Assembly (NCBI GenBank): GCA_963734435.1
Contig: CAVTHA010000010.1
Span: forward strand, 248,001 to 312,000
Direction of reading: 5' to 3'
Length of the DNA stretch: 64,000 bases
Origin: Bog-756 sp963734435
Lineage (GTDB): Bacteria; Actinomycetota; Acidimicrobiia; Acidimicrobiales; RAAP-2
Positions 32,537-41,678 of this stretch are shown piece after piece; the stretch's first letter is position 1, and each line of letters opens with the position of its first letter. Position numbers and translations under genes: made by a program. The notes under the pieces are model-generated. The model made no database searches. It was not told the origin of the DNA and saw nothing but the letters and a program-made list of their open reading frames with translations.

Positions 32537-34351
32537 TCAGGTCGCCGGTCCCTTGGCGATCTCGGCCAGGAACTCGTCGTTGCTCTTGGTGGTTCGGATC
32601 TTGTCCATCAACAGCTCGAGCCCGGGGGCGGCACTGCCTTCGTTGGCCAAGGCGTTGAGCACCCGCCGGAGCTTCCAGACCTGCTGGAGCTGGGAACGAT
32701 CGAAGAGCAGTTCCTCGTGGCGGGTGGAGCTGGCGTTCACGTCGATGGACGGGTACAGCCGTCGCTCGGCGAGTCGGCGGTCCAGCCGGAGCTCCATGTT
32801 GCCGGTGCCCTTGAATTCCTCGAAGATCACCTCGTCCATCTTCGACCCGGTCTCCACCAGGGCGGTGGCGAGGATGGTGAGCGATCCACCTTCCTCGATG
32901 TTCCGGGCTGCACCGAAGAAGCGTTTCGGCGGATAGAGCGCACCGGAGTCGACTCCACCCGACATGATCCTTCCCGTGGCCGGCTGGGCCAGGTTGTAGG
33001 CCCGGGCCAACCGGGTGATCCCGTCGAGGATGATGACGACGTCGCGGCCCGACTCGACCAGGCGCTTGGCCCGCTCGATGGCGAGCTCGGTCACGGCAGT
33101 GTGCTCCTCGGAGGGTCGGTCGAAGGTGGACGCCACGACCTCGCCGCTCACCGAACGGCGCATGTCGGTGACCTCTTCGGGACGCTCGTCCACCAGCAGG
33201 ACCATCAGGTGGACGTCGGGGTTGTTGGCCTCGATCGAGGCTGCGATGTGCTTCATCACCGTGGTCTTGCCCGCCTTGGGAGGGGACACGATGAGTCCCC
33301 GCTGCCCCTTGCCGATCGGCGACAGGAGGTCGACGATGCGCGCCGTCATGTTGTCCTTGTCGCCAGGCATCTCGAGGTGCAGCCGCTCGTCTGGGAAGAG
33401 CGGCGTCAGGTCCTCGAATCGCGGACGCTGGCGTGCCAGCTCGGGCTCCATGCCGGACACCGTGTCAATCTGCAACAACGCCGGGAACTTCTCGGTGTTG
33501 CCGGCCGGCCGGCAGAACCCCTCGATGCTGTCGCCCTTGCGCAGGGCAAAGCGCCTGGCCTGGCTGATCGAGACGTAGACGTCCTTGCTGGAGGGGAGAT
33601 AGCCCTCGCAGCGAAGGAAGCCGTAGCCTTCATCACGTAGGTCGAGGAGTCCTCGGACCGGGATGAGCTCACCTTGGTACTGCTGGTCCTGATGTGCGCC
33701 TGCGCCTTGCAGATCGCCTTCGGGGCCTCCCCCTTGGCGATCACGGCCCCGGCGCCGACGATTGCTCCGTCGGTTGCCCACGTCGTCGGTGGCGGCGCCC
33801 TGGTTGCGGTTGCGGTTCTGATTACGGTTCTGGTTGCGGTTGCGGTTCTGGTTGTTGCCCTGGTTGTTGAGTGTCTGGGTGCCCTGCCGGCCACCGTCGC
33901 CGTTCTGATGGGACGTGCCGCTCTGCGCCGTCTCGCCCGCGGTGTCGGCTTGGCCGTCGTGCTGATCGGCTTCAGTCGCCTGCTCGCCCGACTCGGGCCG
34001 CCCGGTTCCGTTACCCGATGTGACCAGGTCGGCAAGGTCATCGTCCAGTTCGACATCGCTGACCGCGGCGGCGTCGTCGCCGGGGGCGAACGACTGGGCC
34101 GCCGGTCGGCGAGAGGCAGGAGCCCGGGTCGCCCCGTTGCCAGAGGTCGCGGCCGAGCCATTGTCCGCCGCTCCCCCGCCCGGTCCGCTGTCGTCCACCG
34201 ACACTCCGGCAGCCTTCAGGATACCGTCGATCATGTCGGCCTTTTTCGTCCTGGTATTGGTCTTCACAGACAGAGCCTGCGCGATGGCTTGGAGCTCATC
34301 TCGCTCCTTGCCCTCCAACACCGAGCGCTCGAGCTGCTGTTCCGCAGTCAT
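32537..34351 (-). CDS. rho: transcription termination factor Rho with Asn/Gln/Arg-rich insertion
   Basis: 604 residues. ATG 34351 is chosen because GAGGAAG lies five bases upstream; ATG 34390 is less likely. Order: Rho N-terminal helical domain (RSVLEGKERDELQAIAQAL), a long disordered acidic and Asn/Gln/Arg-rich insertion (residues about 75-210), the OB-fold RNA-binding domain (GLLDLRDEGYGFLRCEGYL), then the hexameric ATPase with Walker A SPPKAGKTTVMKHIA, Walker B-like VVIILDGITRLARA, Q-loop and R-loop near FFGAARNIEEGGS and KGTGNMELRLDRR. Large insertions are usual in actinobacterial Rho and help termination on GC-rich RNA. Intact. Confidence 0.96.
   Translation of the reverse strand: MTAEQQLERSVLEGKERDELQAIAQALSVKTNTRTKKADMIDGILKAAGVSVDDSGPGGGAADNGSAATSGNGATRAPASRRPAAQSFAPGDDAAAVSDVELDDDLADLVTSGNGTGRPESGEQATEADQHDGQADTAGETAQSGTSHQNGDGGRQGTQTLNNQGNNQNRNRNQNRNQNRNRNQGAATDDVGNRRSNRRRRGRDRQGGGPEGDLQGAGAHQDQQYQGELIPVRGLLDLRDEGYGFLRCEGYLPSSKDVYVSISQARRFALRKGDSIEGFCRPAGNTEKFPALLQIDTVSGMEPELARQRPRFEDLTPLFPDERLHLEMPGDKDNMTARIVDLLSPIGKGQRGLIVSPPKAGKTTVMKHIAASIEANNPDVHLMVLLVDERPEEVTDMRRSVSGEVVASTFDRPSEEHTAVTELAIERAKRLVESGRDVVIILDGITRLARAYNLAQPATGRIMSGGVDSGALYPPKRFFGAARNIEEGGSLTILATALVETGSKMDEVIFEEFKGTGNMELRLDRRLAERRLYPSIDVNASSTRHEELLFDRSQLQQVWKLRRVLNALANEGSAAPGLELLMDKIRTTKSNDEFLAEIAKGPAT
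33775..33872. repeat. simple-sequence repeat coding the Asn/Gln/Arg tract of Rho
   Basis: TTGCGGTTGCGGTTCTGATT-type hexamer-like repetition encodes NQNRNRNQ repeats on the minus strand. Copy number could vary between strains. Confidence 0.8.
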
Positions 34352-34556
34352 CGGCTTCCTCGCTTCGAATGTCCTCGTTGGCGGAGGCATTGACGCCGTC
34401 CACCGGGAATAAAGGGGTGGGAAGTCGCCGTTCCGAGATCCGCTCTCGTTGCTACTCCCCCCGACGCCGCATACGGACTGATCACGCCATCAGATGCTGA
34501 CCAGAGAGCCCGCCCACGAGCCCGATCGGGCATGTTATGGAGGCGACGGTCCCCCC

Positions 34557-34585
34557 ATAGTACAGGTAGCGACCCGATTGGGCAA
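34557..34585 (-). promoter_or_regulatory. predicted rho promoter
   Basis: Minus strand TTGCCC (34585-34580), 17-base spacer, TACTAT (34562-34557), then a G-run. It predicts an untranslated leader of about 200 bases before ATG 34351, in line with autogenous control known for rho in other bacteria. The rest of 34352-34645 holds no gene. Confidence 0.5.
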
Positions 34586-34645
34586 CAACCTCCACCACCA
34601 GAAGCGGCCGGACTGCCCTTTCCACACCCGCTTACCTACAATTGG

Positions 34646-35716
34646 CTAGAGCGACAGCTCCTCGAGCACGGCGCCCAGGTCGGCCTCGACCACCGTCGGG
34701 ACGGAGATCTGGCTGATGGCGATGTCCGGGTCCTTCAGGCCGTGGCCGGTCAACACGCAGACGACGGTAGCGCCCCGGCCAAGTCCGTCGGGAAGCCCGG
34801 TCTTCAACAAGCCGGCAACCGATGCAGCCGAAGCCGGCTCGCAGAACACCGATTCCTCGGCGGCCAGAAATCGGTAGGCGGCCAGGATCTCATCGTCGGA
34901 CACGGCGGCGATGCCGCCACCGGACTCCGATGCGGCCGACGTGGCCCCGTACCAGCTGGCCGGATTGCCGATCCGTATGGCGGTGGCCACCGTCTCGGGG
35001 TGTTCGACGGGGCGCCCTTCCACGATGGGCGCGGCTCCGGCCGCCTGAAAACCGAGCATGCGCGGCAACTTGGTGGCCCGGCCCGCTTCCTTGAATTCGA
35101 GGTAGCCCTTCCAGTATGCGGTGATGTTGCCGGCATTCCCGACCGGGATGCAGTGCACGTCGGGCGCATCCCCGAGGGCGTCGACGATCTCGAACGCCGC
35201 CGACTTCTGGCCTTCGATCCGGTAGGGGTTCACCGAGTTGACCACGGTGACCGGAGCGCGCTCAGCCAGTTCCCGGACGATGGACAGCGACTGGTCGAAG
35301 TTCCCACGGACCTGGAGCACCCTGGCGCCGTGGATCAGTGCCTGGGCCAGCTTCCCGAGCGCGATGTGGCCCTCGGGAATGAGCACGGCGCACGTCAATC
35401 CGGCCCGGGTGGCGAAGGCGGCCGCCGAAGCCGAGGTGTTCCCGGTAGACGCGCACACCACCGCCTTGGCGCCCTCTTCGGCGGCCTTCGAGATGGCAAC
35501 AGTCATGCCGCGGTCTTTGAAGGAGCCGGTGGGATTGGCGCCTTCCACCTTGAGCATGACTCTCGCACCGACCCGGTCCGACAGCCGCGGCGCGGGCAAC
35601 AGAGGAGTGCCCCCTTCGAGCAGGGTGACGACGGGCGTACTCGGCGACACCGGAAGGAAGGGTCGGTACTCCTCGATGACACCGCGCCAGTTGCGGCTGG
35701 TGTCCCCCGTGGTCAT
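34646..35716 (-). CDS. thrC: threonine synthase
   Basis: Intact, 356 residues from ATG 35716 in an ATGA overlap with hom. Fold-type II PLP enzyme: the cofactor lysine is in NPTGSFKDRGMTVAISKA, phosphate loop in VPVGNAGNITAYWKG, with VCASTGNTSASAAAFA preceding. It converts O-phosphohomoserine to threonine. The usual next gene thrB (homoserine kinase) is not here; rho follows. Confidence 0.96.
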   Translation of the reverse strand: MTTGDTSRNWRGVIEEYRPFLPVSPSTPVVTLLEGGTPLLPAPRLSDRVGARVMLKVEGANPTGSFKDRGMTVAISKAAEEGAKAVVCASTGNTSASAAAFATRAGLTCAVLIPEGHIALGKLAQALIHGARVLQVRGNFDQSLSIVRELAERAPVTVVNSVNPYRIEGQKSAAFEIVDALGDAPDVHCIPVGNAGNITAYWKGYLEFKEAGRATKLPRMLGFQAAGAAPIVEGRPVEHPETVATAIRIGNPASWYGATSAASESGGGIAAVSDDEILAAYRFLAAEESVFCEPASAASVAGLLKTGLPDGLGRGATVVCVLTGHGLKDPDIAISQISVPTVVEADLGAVLEELSL

Positions 35717-37020
35717 CCTTCACCCACGATCCGGATGACCCCGCCGACCTGTTGCACCACTGAGAGCTGGCGGAGCGATTCGAGGGTCGACTGCACATCT
35801 CCGTCGAGCGCGGCGTGGGTGACGAACAGCAGCCGCGCCTGGCCAGCCATCCCGTCCTGCTCCATGGAGCGGATCGACACGTTGTTGTCGCCGAACACCT
35901 TGGCCACCGCGGACAGGACGCCGGGCCGGTCGACGACATCGAGGCTCACGTAGGAGCGGGCGGCCAGCTCCGACGAGGGCAGCAGCCGCGCCGGCCGGCG
36001 TTCGGGCGCCGGCGCCGTGGTGCCGGCGAGCAAGTTCCGCACCGCGTCGATCAGGTCTCCCACCACCGCGCTGGCCGTCGGAAGACCGCCTGCTCCCTGC
36101 CCGTACAGCATGAGCTCACCCGCCGTCTCGCCTTCGATGAAGACCGCGTTGAAAGCTCCCCTGACGCCAGCCAGGGGATGTGACTTCGGCACCATGGCCG
36201 GGTGGACCCGTACCGACACGGCATCGTCACCGGCCCGCTCCACGATGGCGAGCAGCTTCACCGCATAGCCGAGACGATCGGCGAACGCCACATCGACGGC
36301 CTGGATGCCGGTGATCCCTTCGCGCATGACATCGGAGTCCGCCACGTCGTAGCCGAACGCCACGCCGGCCAGGATGGCGGCCTTGGCCGCCGCGTCGTAC
36401 CCCTCTACGTCGGCGGTCGGGTCCCGCTCGGCCAACCCGAGTGCCTGGGCTTCGGCCAGCGCATCGGCGTAGTCGGCGCCATGGTCGGCCATCTCGGTGA
36501 GGATGAAGTTGGTGGTCCCGTTGACGATCCCCATCACCCGCAGGATCCGTTCCCCGGTGAGTGACTCGCGCAGGGCCCGCACCAGGGGAATGGCGCCCGC
36601 CACCGCCGCCTCGTACAACAGGTCGACCCCGTGCTCCTTGGCCAGGCTGCGCAGCAAGACGCCCTCGGATGACGCCAGCAGTGCTTTGTTGGCGGTGACC
36701 ACCGGCTTGCCGGATTTGAGGGCGGTCCGAATGAGATCCCCGGCGGGGTCGAGGCCGCCGATCAGTTCCACCACCACGTCGATGGAGGGGTCGGTCACCA
36801 GCCCGTCGGGATCGGCAGTGAGCAGCCCAACAGGGATGTGGGGGGCTCGCTGACGTGACAGGTCGCCGACGGCTATCCCGCCGACTTCGAGGTGGGCGCC
36901 AGTCTGGACGACCAACTCGGTGGCGCGGTCCTGAAGCACACCCACGAGGGCGGAGCCCACATTGCCGCACCCGAGCACGGCGATGCGTACGACACGCTCA
37001 GACGACGGCGCCACGGTCAT
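35713..37020 (-). CDS. hom: homoserine dehydrogenase with C-terminal ACT domain
   Basis: Intact, 435 residues from ATG 37020. NAD(P) loop VLGCGNVGSALVGVLQ, GKPVVTANKALLA, catalytic region AGAIPLVRALRESLTGERI, substrate-binding GIVNGTTNFILTEM, DVEGYDAAAKAAILAGVAFG. The C-terminal ACT domain (YVSLDVVDRPGVLSAVAKVF) implies allosteric control by threonine. Reduces aspartate semialdehyde to homoserine. Lies 38 bases after lysA. Confidence 0.96.
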   Translation of the reverse strand: MTVAPSSERVVRIAVLGCGNVGSALVGVLQDRATELVVQTGAHLEVGGIAVGDLSRQRAPHIPVGLLTADPDGLVTDPSIDVVVELIGGLDPAGDLIRTALKSGKPVVTANKALLASSEGVLLRSLAKEHGVDLLYEAAVAGAIPLVRALRESLTGERILRVMGIVNGTTNFILTEMADHGADYADALAEAQALGLAERDPTADVEGYDAAAKAAILAGVAFGYDVADSDVMREGITGIQAVDVAFADRLGYAVKLLAIVERAGDDAVSVRVHPAMVPKSHPLAGVRGAFNAVFIEGETAGELMLYGQGAGGLPTASAVVGDLIDAVRNLLAGTTAPAPERRPARLLPSSELAARSYVSLDVVDRPGVLSAVAKVFGDNNVSIRSMEQDGMAGQARLLFVTHAALDGDVQSTLESLRQLSVVQQVGGVIRIVGEG

Positions 37021-37058
37021 CTGTTCACGCTACCCCTGCCCACCGAGGCGACCGGCGA

Positions 37059-38426
37059 TCACAGGTCCAAGTGCAAAAGATCGTCGAAGGTCTCTCGGCG
37101 GACGACGGTGCGGACCGTACCGTCGGCCACGAAGACGACAGCGGGACGCGGCACCTTGTTGTAATTGGAGGCCATCGAGTGCCCGTAGGCGCCGGTCACC
37201 GGAGTGGCCACGATGTCCCCGACGGCGAGGTCGCCCGGGACGAAGCCCTCGGACACGACGACATCGCCGGTCTCGCAGTGCTTCCCCACCAGACGGATCG
37301 GCAGCGGGCGCTCCGCGTCCGTCTCCCGGGGCAGGAACGCCTCGTACCCGCTGCCGTAGAGGACGGGGCGCGGGTTGTCGCTCATTCCCCCATCCACCGA
37401 CACGTAGGTCCGGTGCCCGGACACCTCTTTCACCGTGCCCACCCGGTAGACGGTGATGGCGGCCGCGGCCACCACGGCCCGGCCAGGCTCGGCGGTGACC
37501 CGTACTGAGTCGCCGATGCCCGCATCCCGGCAAGCCTGCCGGACCGACTGTGCCCACTCGGCCATGGTCGGTGCCCGCTCGCCGTTGACATAGGCGACAC
37601 CGAGCCCACCCCCGACCACCAGCTCGGGAAGCCCGAGCGGCGCGAAGAATTCCGCCAGCAATTCAATGGCCCGGGCGAACGGGTCCAGGGCGAACACCTG
37701 GCTTCCCAGATGGGCGTGGATCCCGACCAATTCGACGATGCCGCCGGCATCGAGGTCCGACAGGCGCTCGACGGCCCGGGCCGCCGCCCCGGACGCCAGC
37801 CCGAATCCGAATTTCGAATCGTCCTGGCCGGTCTGGACGAACTCGTGGGTATGCACCTCGACCCCCGGGGTGATGCGGACGAGCACCTTGGGCCGGGCTA
37901 CGGCCGCCGGCTCGTCGATCGCCTCGCCGGCACCCCCAACCCCCTCCTTGGCCAGCAGCCGTTCGAGACGGTCGATCTCGTCGAAGGAGTCGACGACGAT
38001 GCGCCCGACGCCGAGCGATAGGGCCGTAGACAGCTCCTCGTCCGACTTGTTGTTGCCATGGAAGACCAGCCGCCCGGCCGGTATGCCGGCTGAGCAGGCG
38101 ACGTGGAGCTCGCCGCCGGTCGAGACGTCGAGGCACATCCCTTCCTCGACGGCAAGCTTGGCCATGGCGGTGCAGAGGAAGGCCTTGGTGGCATAGGCCA
38201 CTCCTTCGCCCCAGGCCTCGACGGCCTGGCGGCACCTCGCCCGGAGGTGGGCCTCGTCATAGACGAACAGCGGGGTGCCGAGCTCCTCGGCCAGGTCCAC
38301 CAAGTCGACGCCGCCGACCCGGAGCCGGCCGGTGGGGCCGATCTCGGCCGTCAGGGGAAGGAGCCCAGGGGCGACCGGATCCCACGGGCGGTCGTAGTTA
38401 GATGGTCTCGGCCCCGGCCGGCTCAC
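37059..38426 (-). CDS. lysA: diaminopimelate decarboxylase
   Basis: 455 residues from GTG 38426, a GTGA overlap with the argS stop. PLP lysine in GVAYATKAFLCTAMAKL, glycine loop VGGGLGVAYVNGE, HLGSQV, catalytic cysteine in VGKHCETGDVV and product-site YGHSMASNYN. Decarboxylates meso-diaminopimelate to lysine. Gene order argS-lysA-hom-thrC is standard in actinobacteria. Confidence 0.95.
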   Translation of the reverse strand: MSRPGPRPSNYDRPWDPVAPGLLPLTAEIGPTGRLRVGGVDLVDLAEELGTPLFVYDEAHLRARCRQAVEAWGEGVAYATKAFLCTAMAKLAVEEGMCLDVSTGGELHVACSAGIPAGRLVFHGNNKSDEELSTALSLGVGRIVVDSFDEIDRLERLLAKEGVGGAGEAIDEPAAVARPKVLVRITPGVEVHTHEFVQTGQDDSKFGFGLASGAAARAVERLSDLDAGGIVELVGIHAHLGSQVFALDPFARAIELLAEFFAPLGLPELVVGGGLGVAYVNGERAPTMAEWAQSVRQACRDAGIGDSVRVTAEPGRAVVAAAAITVYRVGTVKEVSGHRTYVSVDGGMSDNPRPVLYGSGYEAFLPRETDAERPLPIRLVGKHCETGDVVVSEGFVPGDLAVGDIVATPVTGAYGHSMASNYNKVPRPAVVFVADGTVRTVVRRETFDDLLHLDL

Positions 38427-40066
38427 AACCGCTCCGGTGCCGAGACGCCCAGGAGCCCGAGGCCGATGGCCAACCCGACGCGGGCCGCCTCGACCAGCCA
38501 CAAACGGGCCTGGGCCAGACCCGGGTCTACGCCGGCGCCCAGAATCGGACAGTCGTGGTAGAAGCCGTGGAAGCAGGTGGCCAGCCGCCGGACCCAGGCT
38601 GTCACCTTGGTCGGGGCCCGGTCGGTGGCGGCATCGGCCACCACTTCGGGGAGCTCTTCGAGGCACCGGATCAGCTCGAGCTCGCGTGGGTGGACCAGCA
38701 GCGTGAGGTCGACATCGGAGACCGGGACGCGGGTCACGCCGCGTTCGACTGCTTTGCGAGCGACGCCACCGATGCGGGCGCTGGCCATCTGCACGTAGTA
38801 CACCGGGTTCTCGACCGACTGTTCCCTAACTGAAGCGAGGTCGAAGGTGGTGGCTTGGTCCAAAGACATCATCAGGCTGAGGATCCGGGTGGCATCGGGG
38901 CCGATGTCGGCCACCAGCGAGTCGAGGGTCACCGCATTGCCGGCCCGCTTCCCCATCTTCACGGCTTCGTCGCCATCCACCAGCGAGACCATCTGCCCCA
39001 GCTTCACCTCGAGCCGGTCCGGGTCGACACCGAGGGCCTCCACGCCCGCCCGCAGACTGGCCACCTGACCGTGGTGGTCCGCACCGAACACATCGATGAC
39101 ACGATCGAACCCCCGCACCAGGAACTTGTCGCGGTGATAGGCGATGTCCCCGGCCAGGTAGGTGGCGTCACCGTCCGACTTGCGTAGGACCCGATCGCGG
39201 CTGTCACCCATAGCGGTGGCCCGAAACCAGATGGCACCCTCCTGCTCGAAGACCAACCCCTTCTCGGCCAGCAGGTCGATCGTCTCGTCGACGGCCCCAC
39301 TCTCCTCGATCGAGGCTTGGCTATACCATTCGTCGAAGAAGATCCCCACAGCGGCCAGTGATGACCGGATGTGGTCGATGATCCTGTCGGCGGCCCAACG
39401 GCCGGCTTCGCTCACCTCGTCCGGGCCGTCGTAGACAGCCGCGAGCTCGGTCACGTACTCACCCTGGTAGCCCCCTTCGGGAACGGGCTCACCCCGACGC
39501 CGGGCGAGGAGGCTCTCCCCAAGGGTCCGGATCTGGCCGCCGGTGTCGTTCACGTAGTACTCACGGCTGACCTCGTGCCCCGACCGGGCCAGCACCCGGG
39601 CCAGGGCGTCCCCGTAGCTCCCCCACCAGGCGTTGCCCACGTGGACGGGGCCGGTGGGGTTGGCCGAGAGGAACTCGACCTGGACCCGCTCCCCATGGCC
39701 CACATCGGGTCGGGCATACCGTTCTTCCCCCTGGGCCAGCAGCTCGGCCAAGGCGTCGTAGAGCCAGCCGTTGTCGAGACGGAAATTGATGAATCCGGGC
39801 CCGGCGATCTCCATCGACGTGGTATGAGCCGGTGGATCGACGTTCAGCACGTCCACCAGGGACTGCGCTAAGGCCTGGGCATTGGTTCCGGCCTGCTTGG
39901 CCGCCGCCAGGGCAAGATTCGTCGACCAGTCACCGTTCTCCCGGCGGGCCGGGGCGCTCGAGGTGGACGAGCTCCGGCTCGATCGCGAGCGTCAGCCCGT
40001 CGCGTCCTCCGCCACGGTGTTGGCGGCGTCGCTGATGGCACGAGCAAGGAGGTCGCGGGCGGACAT
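38423..40066 (-). CDS. argS: arginyl-tRNA synthetase (N-terminal frameshifts)
   Basis: From ATG 40066 (MSARDLLARAISDAANTVAE). Two shifts near 39995 and 39950 break the N-terminal tRNA-recognition domain (ELVHLERP, NGDWSTNLALAAAKQAG). The rest is intact from DVLNVDPPAHTTSMEI: HIGH motif in SANPTGPVHVGNAWWG, FDRVIDVFGADHHGQV, KMSKS region as VKMGKRAGNAVTLDSLV, and the anticodon-binding C-terminus PTKVTAWVRRLATCFHGFYH. First gene of the minus-strand supercluster and divergent from a tRNA-Arg gene, which is a neat pairing of synthetase and cognate tRNA. Confidence 0.94.
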
Positions 40067-40225
40067 GCTGCTGCGAGGATACGTCCTCGGGCGACGACGC
40101 CAGCGGGTTGGGGCGGTGTGGGCCCGGCGCGTGGAGGGATCGGCCCCGAGGCAGTCGAGTTAGAGTTGACGGGCCAGCAAGCGGCAACCAAGGCCTCCCG
40201 CGCCCCTTTCCTGCCGGCCCGCCCC

Positions 40226-40300
40226 GCCCTCGTAGCTCAGCGGATAGAGCATCGGCCTCCGGAGCCGTGTGCGCAGGTTCGAGTCCTGCCGAGGGCGCCA
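40226..40300 (+). tRNA. tRNA-Arg (CCG anticodon)
   Basis: Cloverleaf by eye: acceptor GCCCTCG with CGAGGGC, D arm GCTC-AGCGGATA-GAGC, anticodon loop CTCCGGA with CCG at 40259-40261, T arm CAGGTTCGAGTCCTG, discriminator G and an encoded CCA at 40298-40300. Reads CGG codons. It borders a less GC-rich accessory region. Confidence 0.95.
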
Positions 40301-40581
40301 TCGCGATGTGTCGGGGGAGAGAGGGAGACGGCGGACAGAGGAGACACCAAAGCGCCGCGGACGGAGCGGCACCGACGGGCCACACCCGACGGGCCGGGGG
40401 CGACGGGGCCGGGACGGGGCCACCGCAGACGGGGAGGGCCGGGGAGCCAGAGGGCCGGAGGGGCGGACCTAGAGGGAGAGGTGCTGGGAAGAGGCGCGCG
40501 GCGGATTGGTGGGTGGAGGAGCTGGGTGTCGGGGGGGCGGAGTAGGCAGGCGAACTAAGTTCTCTCGGGATCCCAGGAGGC
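40301..40581. other. G/A-rich non-coding tract after tRNA-Arg
   Basis: No convincing gene. The plus strand is strongly purine-rich with many GGGG and GGGAG runs (for example near 40380-40480), able in principle to form G-quadruplexes. It contains the first copy of an imperfect direct repeat (40449-40509). Confidence 0.5.
40449..40509 (+). repeat. imperfect direct repeat, left copy
   Basis: AGAGGGCCGGAGGGGCGGAC... matches the right copy at 41142-41203 over about 60 bases (shared GGGCGGACCT, GAGGGAGAGG, GCTGGGA and GCGGATTGG blocks). The two copies bracket the DinB-family gene. Confidence 0.75.
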
Positions 40582-41102
40582 ATGGTGGTTGAGGACCTCA
40601 TTGACACACGTCGCGAAGAACCGCCGTATGTGCTGAATGAACGGAGGATGCTCGATGCTTGGCTTGAGTTCCACCGGACGACACTGCTTCTCAAATGTGA
40701 GGATCTCGACGATTCGTTACGCAAGTCTCGACCGGTCCCGACGTCGAAGCTCTCGTTACACGGGCTCGTCCGCCACATGGCAGAGGTTGAGCGGAACTGG
40801 TTTTGTCGGGTACTGCTCAAGGAGCCTGACGCTCCGTATATCTGGGCTGATGACGCAATCGAGGATCGCGGCTGGTCCCGATAGGTGAGGCCGATTGGCC
40901 CACGGACCTTGAGATTTGGCAGGCCGAATGTGAATCGAGCCGGCGGGCGGCTGCCGATCTTGACCTGGATGAGACCGGGGAGCGTCATGGTCAGCCCTGT
41001 TCATTGCGGTGGATCTACGTTCACATGATTGAGGAATATGCGCGCCACAATGGTCATGCTGACCTGATCCGAGAAATGGTTGACGGTGCCGTAGGTTGGT
41101 GA
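40582..41102 (+). CDS. DinB/DUF664 family protein (one frameshift)
   Basis: ATG 40582 behind AGGAGG. Four-helix DinB-type fold: LDAWLEFHRTTLLLKCEDL, SLHGLVRHMAEVERNWFCRV (metal histidine in the HM-AE helix), then after a shift near 40880 LEIWQAECESSRRAAADLDL and SLRWIYVHMIEEYARHNGHA (second and third metal histidines). These proteins are metal-binding thiol-transferase-like enzymes, often mycothiol- or bacillithiol-linked. Base composition is less GC-rich than the flanking core, and direct repeats surround it, so it may be a small insertion. Confidence 0.85.
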
Positions 41103-41141
41103 TCCCGTCCGCAGGGGCCATCTCATCCATCGACCCCAGCT

Positions 41142-41203
41142 AGAGGCCAGAAGGGCGGACCTGGAGGGAGAGGGGCTGGGAGTCGACGCGCTGCGCGGAT
41201 TGG
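41142..41203 (+). repeat. imperfect direct repeat, right copy
   Basis: AGAGGCCAGAAGGGCGGACC... begins 40 bases after the DinB stop and aligns with 40449-40509 apart from point differences and a short insertion near the end. Confidence 0.75.
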
Positions 41204-41325
41204 GTGCGCTTTGGTACCTATGACTTGGGCGACTATGCCTAGCCTTCATCTATGAAGGGATCAGAGGCACCGACGAATCCGGTCAGGCTTGCCGTCGAAC
41301 TGGCGGGCCATGCTTTCATTTCACG

Positions 41326-41502
41326 ATGGACCAGCAACTCTGGGGTCCCGGTGCCGCTCGGTGGGTAGCCAAGGCTCTTGCCATCAGCCAGAACGGGCAG
41401 ACAGCCGGGGCCTGGACAGCGCTGATCGGCGGATTGCTGGGGCTCGCCGCCACGTTCATGGCGGTCTGGGCCTTAGGAGTATGCGCCTACCCGCGTGAGT
41501 AG
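41326..41502 (+). CDS. small putative membrane protein, 58 residues
   Basis: ATG 41326 opens MDQQLWGPGAARWVAKALAI and contains one strong hydrophobic helix (TALIGGLLGLAATFMAVWAL) before ending CAYPRE. Single-span small proteins of this size are easily missed. There is no clear ribosome site and no family I recognise, so it could be chance. Confidence 0.35.
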   Translation: MDQQLWGPGAARWVAKALAISQNGQTAGAWTALIGGLLGLAATFMAVWALGVCAYPRE

Positions 41503-41678
41503 AAGTAGGTACTCATGCAGCAACTTGGAACCTGACCGACCCCACGGCCCGCCCGACTGTTCGCACCAATCCGGCTCTTCGGGCTACGTCGGCGCTCAGT
41601 CCAGTGCGGCGTTCGCGGGAACGCATGCTTGGTTCGCATATGAGTTGCGGGCCGGCTCGGGCCGGGCCAAGCTGGAGC

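Noticed and set aside
40108..40558. Plus-strand frames across tRNA-Arg
   Set aside because: They read through a clear tRNA cloverleaf and a purine-rich tract, giving Arg/Gly-rich nonsense.
41500..41640. Upstream start at 41604 for the methyltransferase
   Set aside because: The first 25 residues lack similarity to the family, which usually begins a few residues before the VARTYD motif.
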